A stretch of 12,372 bases of DNA from Hymenopellis radicata (lineage: Eukaryota > Basidiomycota > Agaricomycetes > Agaricales > Physalacriaceae): positions 1 to 12,372 of the forward strand of contig JADNRX010001227.1 of assembly GCA_015501595.1 (NCBI GenBank), read 5' to 3'. This document shows, one piece after another, positions 8,424 through 12,372 of this stretch. Within the stretch, counting starts at the first letter, position 1. Each line of letters opens with the position of its first letter. Both the position numbers and the translations under genes were made by a program. The notes beneath the pieces were generated by a model, which was not told where the DNA came from, searched no databases, and worked only from the letters and a program-made list of their open reading frames with translations.

Positions 8424-9408
8424 ATGAGCACTGCTCAGCCCGTGTCGCTAAACGACGATGTCGTCCGTCTGCTGCTGGAAAGAACTGTTGAACTGCACCG
8501 TCCAAGTGCCCTCAATCTGCTCCTTCTGTCGAAATGGGTTCGCAGCTTGTCAGTGACGTTGGTTTTTCTGAGCGCTCCCACTAATGTATTGCGCCTAGCG
8601 TCGAGCCCGTGCTCTATCACACCGTCGTCCTGGACCAATTGCGGACGCTTGAGCTGTTCGCCACAACCATGGACATGCGGCCTGACCTCGGCAAACACGT
8701 TAGGCGCCTGAGAATTGGGGACCTCCGGTCCAGCTTCTTCGGCCCACCAGTCATGACGGGTATCCCACTCCCAATCGATGAAACTTGGGACACGGTCCGC
8801 GCCGTCCTTGTCATATGCGTAAATGTGAATCAGTTCGCATTCTGGGTGGAGGAGTGCAACCCCGGGCTTGCATCGCTTTTTCGCTGCCAGTGCGGCGGGG
8901 AACTTCTACAGCTTACCCGCTTATCTCTTCAGAACGTCTATCAGCCTTCCCATCTGATTAAAACGCGGACAGGCTCGTTGACGCACCTTCACTTGGATTT
9001 CTTCCTTCACTTCGAGATCTCCGGCGTCCGGTGGTCCGACGTCTTTGAGCGTTGCCGTGGCCTCACACACGTCCTCGTCACAAGCTCGAGTGAAGGCTTT
9101 CCCCGCTCGATTGCCTATGGAGATGTAGAGGCTTTCGCTCAAGTTATGAACCCAATCATCGCTATTCTTCCGGCCGCCATCAGGCAGTTCGTTGTCGTCC
9201 TCAACCCTTTGCCAGACACGGCCCGGAGATGATCATCCAGTGCTTGTCTCTGCTTCATAAAGACAAGCGATTCGTAGTTGTCAGTACTAAAAACACCTTC
9301 TTGGGGAGGGTCAACGGCCTGCGCTGCTATCCGGACACGCATGACATTGCATCGGACTGGGGCTACGGTGGTGGGATAGGAGTCTGGGAGTTGGCTGAGG
9401 GCATGTAG
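8424..9408 (+). pseudogene. F-box-like family protein, tandem copy 1, single frameshift near the C-terminus
   Basis: Exon 1 (8424-8548) and exon 2 (from 8599), separated by a 50-bp intron (GTCAGT...CACTAAT...CTAG), encode MSTAQPVSLNDDVVRLLLER...LLLLSKWVRSFVEPVLYHTVVLD. This resembles Agaricomycete F-box-like N-termini that recruit SCF ubiquitin ligases; the rest would be a leucine-rich or variable substrate-binding part. Known F-box-like proteins share helix-rich 'LPxDVxRxIxE...L..LS.xV' patterns, seen here about residues 8-50. The frame runs to a TGA at 9230-9232 (252 residues). Comparison with copy 2 shows that EMIIQCLSLLHKDKRFVVVS and GGIGVWELAE continue in another frame to a TAG at 9406-9408, so one base is missing near 9227-9231. 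The shortened protein could still be made, lacking about 58 C-terminal residues. The ATG context (CCACCACCATG) is good. The F-box label is moderate; the paralogy is strong. Confidence 0.7.
8549..8598 (+). other. Intron of F-box-like copy 1
   Basis: A 50-bp intron with donor GTCAGT, a CACTAAT branch-like site and acceptor CCTAG. It sits at the same codon and phase (phase 2) as the intron in copy 2, just before the conserved EPVLY motif, which supports both splice models. Confidence 0.75.
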
Positions 9409-9919
9409 GAAAACGGAGCCTGCATTATTGTTTCTTCAGTTGGGAAAGGTACGAGTAATTTGTCTGTTCGTTTAGGCTTGATTGACACCTGCACATTTTT
9501 AGATCAATGTGGAGGACGGCTCTGAATGCTCGTCAAAGAAAGGCCAACCGCTCTTTATAAGCTCGTACTTATGTACTGTGGCATATTTGTTTCTATCGGC
9601 GTCGAAATCTTGAACTCCACGTTTTACATTCCTCGCGAGGCAGAGTTGAGTTCGTCTACAAAGAGTCTTACAACTCCCCCAGCGCGACCACCGACTAGCA
9701 ACCGCGTAACATGTCTCCGAGTCGAGTTCTACTGGCCCACTAGAATTCTTTCTATTGGAACAGTAATTAAGGGACGAATGAATGGGACTAGGTCATGGAA
9801 TGGCTCGTGTTCACCGAGGTTCACCGGGACAAGGAAATGGTGGGAATCAAAATCTCTGCTTCTGGCTGTTCACACACGGCTTGCACTCGACCCTTGGGCC
9901 TTCTTCAAAACTTCCAACA
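9409..9919. other. Spacer between the two tandem F-box-like copies
   Basis: No recognised gene. A possible intron-like segment (GTACGA...TTTTTAG) lies at about 9449-9502 just after copy 1. A long plus-strand frame (9526-10314) begins here but runs through the first exon and intron of copy 2 in the wrong frame, so it is not supported. Weak similarity to the copy 1 leader (TTGGG...CTTC...CAAC) is visible just before 9920, marking the approximate upstream limit of the duplication. Confidence 0.45.
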
Positions 9920-10938
9920 TTGGACGCTTCACAACGGATGTCGCTGAACGACGACATCGTTCGTCTCGTATTCGAAAGAGTCAAATCGCTGCACCATCCC
10001 AGCGCGCTAAACATGCTTTTTCTGTCAAAGGCGGTTCGAAGAGCGTAGGTGCAATAAGTAGGAAGGAAGGAATTTGTCTGATATTCTTCTTCATTTTTAC
10101 AGGCTCGAGCCCGTCCTCTATGGCAGAGTCGTCCTGGACCAATACTGGAGGCTTGTGCACTTTGCCACAACTATGGCGGAGCGCGGTCGACCTCGGACAT
10201 CATGTTAGACGCCTCGTCATTGGGCGGACGGGCTTCTTTGGACCAAGGTCATTTGGCGGACCAGCTCCTCCGATAAAAGGGTGCCTGGACTTGCTGCCTA
10301 GTCATATTGACTAAATGCACCAACGTCAATCATCTGGCGTTCTGGATCGAGGAGTGCAATGGCAATCTCGCCGCCTTTTTCAATCTTGGCGCGTTTTCCT
10401 ACCCCCATCTAACCGACTTCTCCATCGAAAACATCGTTCAATACGCGCCTCGTTCTATTCCGGACCCTGTTAGCATTCATCCCGACATCGTTAACACACC
10501 TGCACTTGGAGTTCTTCATAGACTTGCAGATCTCCAACCTCCAGTGGTCGCGAGTCTTCCAGTGCTGTCCAGTACTCACGCATCTCCTCATCACCAGCCA
10601 AACCTTTTCCGAGTCTCTCGCGGAGGGTAATGCGCGATTAATCCCTACGCTTCTCAATCCAGTGATTTGCATTCTTCCAACCACCATGGTTGCTATTCGT
10701 CGTCTGTGTAAACCCTCTGCCCGGCTCGTCCTTAGAGGTCATTCGTCGGTGCATATCGCAACTTCACCAGGACAAGCGGGTACTGGTCATCAGTACGAGA
10801 AATGACTTCTTGGGCAGGTGCGGTGGCTTATCCTGCTTCGCGGAAAACTGTGAATTCGCATCGGCATGGGGTGGTGGACCCGGAATGGGAATCTGGGAGT
10901 TCGCTGAGAAGTGTGTCGCTGAACGGGATGAGTCCTGA
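9920..10938 (+). pseudogene. F-box-like family protein, tandem copy 2, multiply frameshifted
   Basis: This is a paralogue of copy 1. It carries MSLNDDIVRLVFERV...NMLFLSKAVRRALEPVLYGRVVLDQ, with a 58-bp intron (10045-10102, GTAGGT...TTTTTACAG) at the matching site. Aligned codon by codon, the ATG of copy 1 corresponds to TTG at 9920-9922; the first in-frame ATG is seven codons farther, at 9938. Frame breaks occur near 10180-10192 (one extra base, then an early TAG at 10206-10208), 10288-10302, 10470-10495 and 10686-10697 (one extra base). The broken pieces still match: VDLGHHVRRLVIG, NVNHLAFWIEECN, THLHLEFFIDLQISNLQW, VCVNPLPGSS and GMGIWEFAEKCV, ending at a TGA (10936-10938). It cannot encode a full protein. 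The retained similarity suggests decay after duplication. Confidence 0.75.
10045..10102 (+). other. Intron of F-box-like copy 2
   Basis: A 58-bp intron with donor GTAGGT and a pyrimidine-rich acceptor CATTTTTACAG, in phase 2, homologous in position to the intron of copy 1 although the intron sequences differ. Confidence 0.7.
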
Positions 10939-11387
10939 AGGGAGCTCTACAAGATGGTGGGCAGGAGGAAATCAGGCGGGGGGTGCTGAAAGCGCTCGAC
11001 TCGAAAAAAAAGCCAAGTTCATACATTGGAGTGGCATATTTCAAAATCTTGAAACTTTACTTTTCGGCTCGACAGAAGCTCCCCAGAAACCACCGAAGAA
11101 CCCTTATCAAAGGCGAAACTGAGCAATCAACGAGTCGGATTGGGAATATTCACCGGAAGCTGTGCACGAACGTGGTATCGATGCAATAATGCCTCGCTGG
11201 AAATGCATGTCAGCGGCCCACGAGGGTATATCGTAAACATTGCGTGCCGTGGACAGCCACGCCAACACCTCTGTTCCATTAGTTGTGGTCGTGCTCCACG
11301 TAGTTGATTTGTTAACTGGATATAACGAAAAGATCCACAGAGAATCACGCACAATCTACTTCCTCCCTGTCTTGAGTGAGCGTGAGG

Positions 11388-11745
11388 ACACAATAGTAGG
11401 ATCTATCTATCTATCTGCTGCGAGAGCATATGAAGGGTATGTGTCGGTGGCAGTGCTCAGAGATATATTTGGGCATATGGAGCCGAGAGCATGGTCGTCC
11501 AGTAAGCCGTCGCTTTCCTGGTGGCGTCGGCGCACGAGGCATCTGACAGTGGGGACACACAATAGTAGGGCGATGCAAAGACGAAGCAGGAAGTTCGCTG
11601 CCGACAACATACAATCAAGAATTGTACCTATCAGCGGCAGTGCTCATAGATATATTTGGGCGTATAGGCGGAACCGATAGCAAGTGTCCTTGCAGTAAGC
11701 CGGTGCCAGAAGACGAGGCACGGCCGCACATACCGTCAACAGAGC
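11388..11745. repeat. Diverged tandem duplication, unit about 170-190 bp
   Basis: Blocks recur in the same order: ACACAATAGTAGG at 11388 and 11557; CAGTGCTCA-AGATATATTTGGGC at 11451 and 11638 (one mismatch); CAGTAAGCCG at 11500 and 11693; and a GACGAGGC/CACGAGGC-like block after each. The offset grows from 169 to 193 bp, showing small indels. In one minus-strand frame both copies encode a related peptide, with CPNISLSTATD in one and RPNISMSTAAD in the other. Confidence 0.7.
11401..11416. repeat. ATCT microsatellite
   Basis: Four perfect ATCT units inside the first copy of the tandem duplication. The second copy lacks the expansion (it reads ACCTATCAGC at the corresponding position), which explains part of the length difference. 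Confidence 0.75.
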
Positions 11746-12115
11746 ATCGGATAATCAGGTATACGGGGATGGCAGGAATGATTGTGTACCGGATCCTGAT
11801 CTCTTGAAGGAATTCCATCACAGCAAGGCAAAGCGTCAGATGATACTGATACCAAGCCTTCACTTGCGTGCAAGGGAGTGCAGCGACTTGCGGACTAGCC
11901 TCTGCTGTAGGAGTACCAGGTTGGTCAGAAGGAAGAAACAAAACGCCGCATAGGTCAACCCTCACGTGATGTACATGGAACTTACTGCTGGACCACCATG
12001 TGTCTTCTTGTTTTCGCCTGCTACGCTTTAATACCGCCGACTCCTGGAACCCAGTATTATTACGTTGTTCCTTTGGCTGTGCGAATAACTGCTGTTGACT
12101 TTATGTGAGATCACC

Positions 12116-12127
12116 TTATACTTAATA
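12116..12127 (+). promoter_or_regulatory. TATA-like element before the last gene
   Basis: TTATACTTAATA lies 31-42 bp before the ATG at 12158. It could be a TATA box. The same bases could instead be part of an intron end (CTTAATACCAG), which would imply an upstream exon. Confidence 0.3.
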
Positions 12128-12157
12128 CCAGACGCCATTCTTTCTCTTACCAGTCAA

Positions 12158-12372
12158 ATGACAGATCACCGCGCTCACGTTGTATACCGTCGGCTGTTGA
12201 GTCGTAACGGACATGGATATCCACTGTGGATCCCAGACCCCGACGAGAACCTCCCTGAGGCCTATCGCAAGGACGGCATCAGCATCGGGGACGTCGGGTT
12301 GCTCACAGTGGACGGGGGCTTCGATTTTCTTTTCAATGTGCACGCGTCGGCGAACGACCCAGTGAACAGCGG
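12158..12372 (+). CDS. Agaricomycete hypothetical protein, 'GYPLWIPDP' family (partial, 3' end outside window)
   Basis: The frame is open from the ATG to the window edge (71 complete codons). It encodes VVYRRLLSRNGHGYPLWIPD followed by LPEAYRKDGISIGDVGLLT, then VDGGFDFLFNV. This series (GYPLW.PEP, LP..YR..G..IGDVG...DG.FDFLFN) is characteristic of a large, uncharacterised protein family expanded in Agaricomycetes. Its members have no assigned biochemical function that I can name. The N-terminal length before the GYPLWIP motif (about 20 residues) is usual for the family, which supports this start. Codon use is GC-rich at third positions and no frame break is seen. An additional upstream exon cannot be excluded. 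Confidence 0.75.
   Translation, partial: MTDHRAHVVYRRLLSRNGHGYPLWIPDPDENLPEAYRKDGISIGDVGLLTVDGGFDFLFNVHASANDPVNS

Larger units (their letters stand above)
10939..12157. other. Stretch without a recognised gene, containing a diverged tandem duplication
   Basis: Short open frames on both strands carry no domain I recognise. An 8-base A run lies at 11004-11011, an ATCT tetranucleotide tract at 11401-11416, and a direct repeat spans about 11388-11745. The minus-strand frame 11615-11965 has some hydrophobic segments but no family. The last part is the probable promoter of the gene starting at 12158. Confidence 0.45.

Noticed and set aside
9220..9240. Programmed ribosomal frameshifting as an explanation for copy 1
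   Set aside because: No slippery heptamer or downstream structure is evident, and the paralogue shows random breaks, so plain mutation or sequencing error is simpler.
10030..10050. GGTTCGAAG resembling a tRNA B box
   Set aside because: No A box or cloverleaf nearby; it lies inside exon 1 of F-box-like copy 2.
9526..10314. 262-codon plus-strand frame, the second longest simple frame in the window
   Set aside because: From about 9920 it reads exon 1 and the intron of F-box-like copy 2 in the wrong frame. Its first part has no recognisable domain.
1..12372. CRISPR array, bacterial operon or prophage system
   Set aside because: Spliceosomal introns and fungal protein families identify the DNA as eukaryotic; no regularly spaced repeats were seen.

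Overview
This window looks like nuclear DNA from a basidiomycete fungus, most likely an Agaricomycete (mushroom-forming class). The evidence is short introns of about 46-66 bp with GT(A/C)(A/C)G(T/C)-type donors and CTAAT/CTAAC-like branch sites, small mono- or bicistronic-free genes on both strands, and several protein families typical of Agaricomycete genomes: an ICMT-like methyltransferase, a Ser/Thr-rich single-pass membrane protein, F-box-like repeat-family genes, a LINE C-terminal fragment, and the common 'GYPLWIP...' hypothetical family. No search could be run, so all family names rest on motif recognition.

Layout, left to right. Bases 2-157 may hold the last 51 codons of a plus-strand gene. 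Bases 367-1161 (minus) carry an isoprenylcysteine carboxyl methyltransferase (ICMT)-like gene with one intron and about four frame breaks, so it is a pseudogene or a badly called sequence. Bases 1162-2400 have no convincing gene; a short spliced reading chain lies at 1925-2185 (minus). Two intact genes are divergently arranged around a 474-bp shared upstream region. One is a 320-residue uncharacterised protein on the minus strand (2401-3421, one intron). The other is a 374-residue secreted/membrane Ser/Thr-rich protein on the plus strand (3896-5069, one intron) with a repetitive SPGPQxAYG tail.

Bases 5778-6548 (minus) encode the C-terminal end of a non-LTR retrotransposon (LINE) polyprotein with its CCHC zinc motif; everything upstream is missing, as expected for a 5'-truncated copy. 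Bases 6585-8423 have scattered open frames but no recognised gene, and include a perfect 16-bp palindrome. Two tandem F-box-like paralogues follow on the plus strand. Copy 1 (8424-9408) is nearly intact with one frame break. Copy 2 (9920-10938) has about four frame breaks and a TTG where copy 1 has its ATG. The stretch 10939-12157 appears non-coding and contains a diverged tandem duplication of about 170-190 bp. The 5' end of another intact gene begins at 12158 and runs off the window.

The genes do not form an obvious pathway. The main theme is an accessory, decaying neighbourhood: two intact genes sit among a dead ICMT gene, a dead LINE fragment and a degenerating tandem gene pair. I did not see a convincing new multi-gene system. 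The most unusual elements are the 320-aa orphan protein, the repeat-tailed membrane protein, and the graded decay of the tandem pair.
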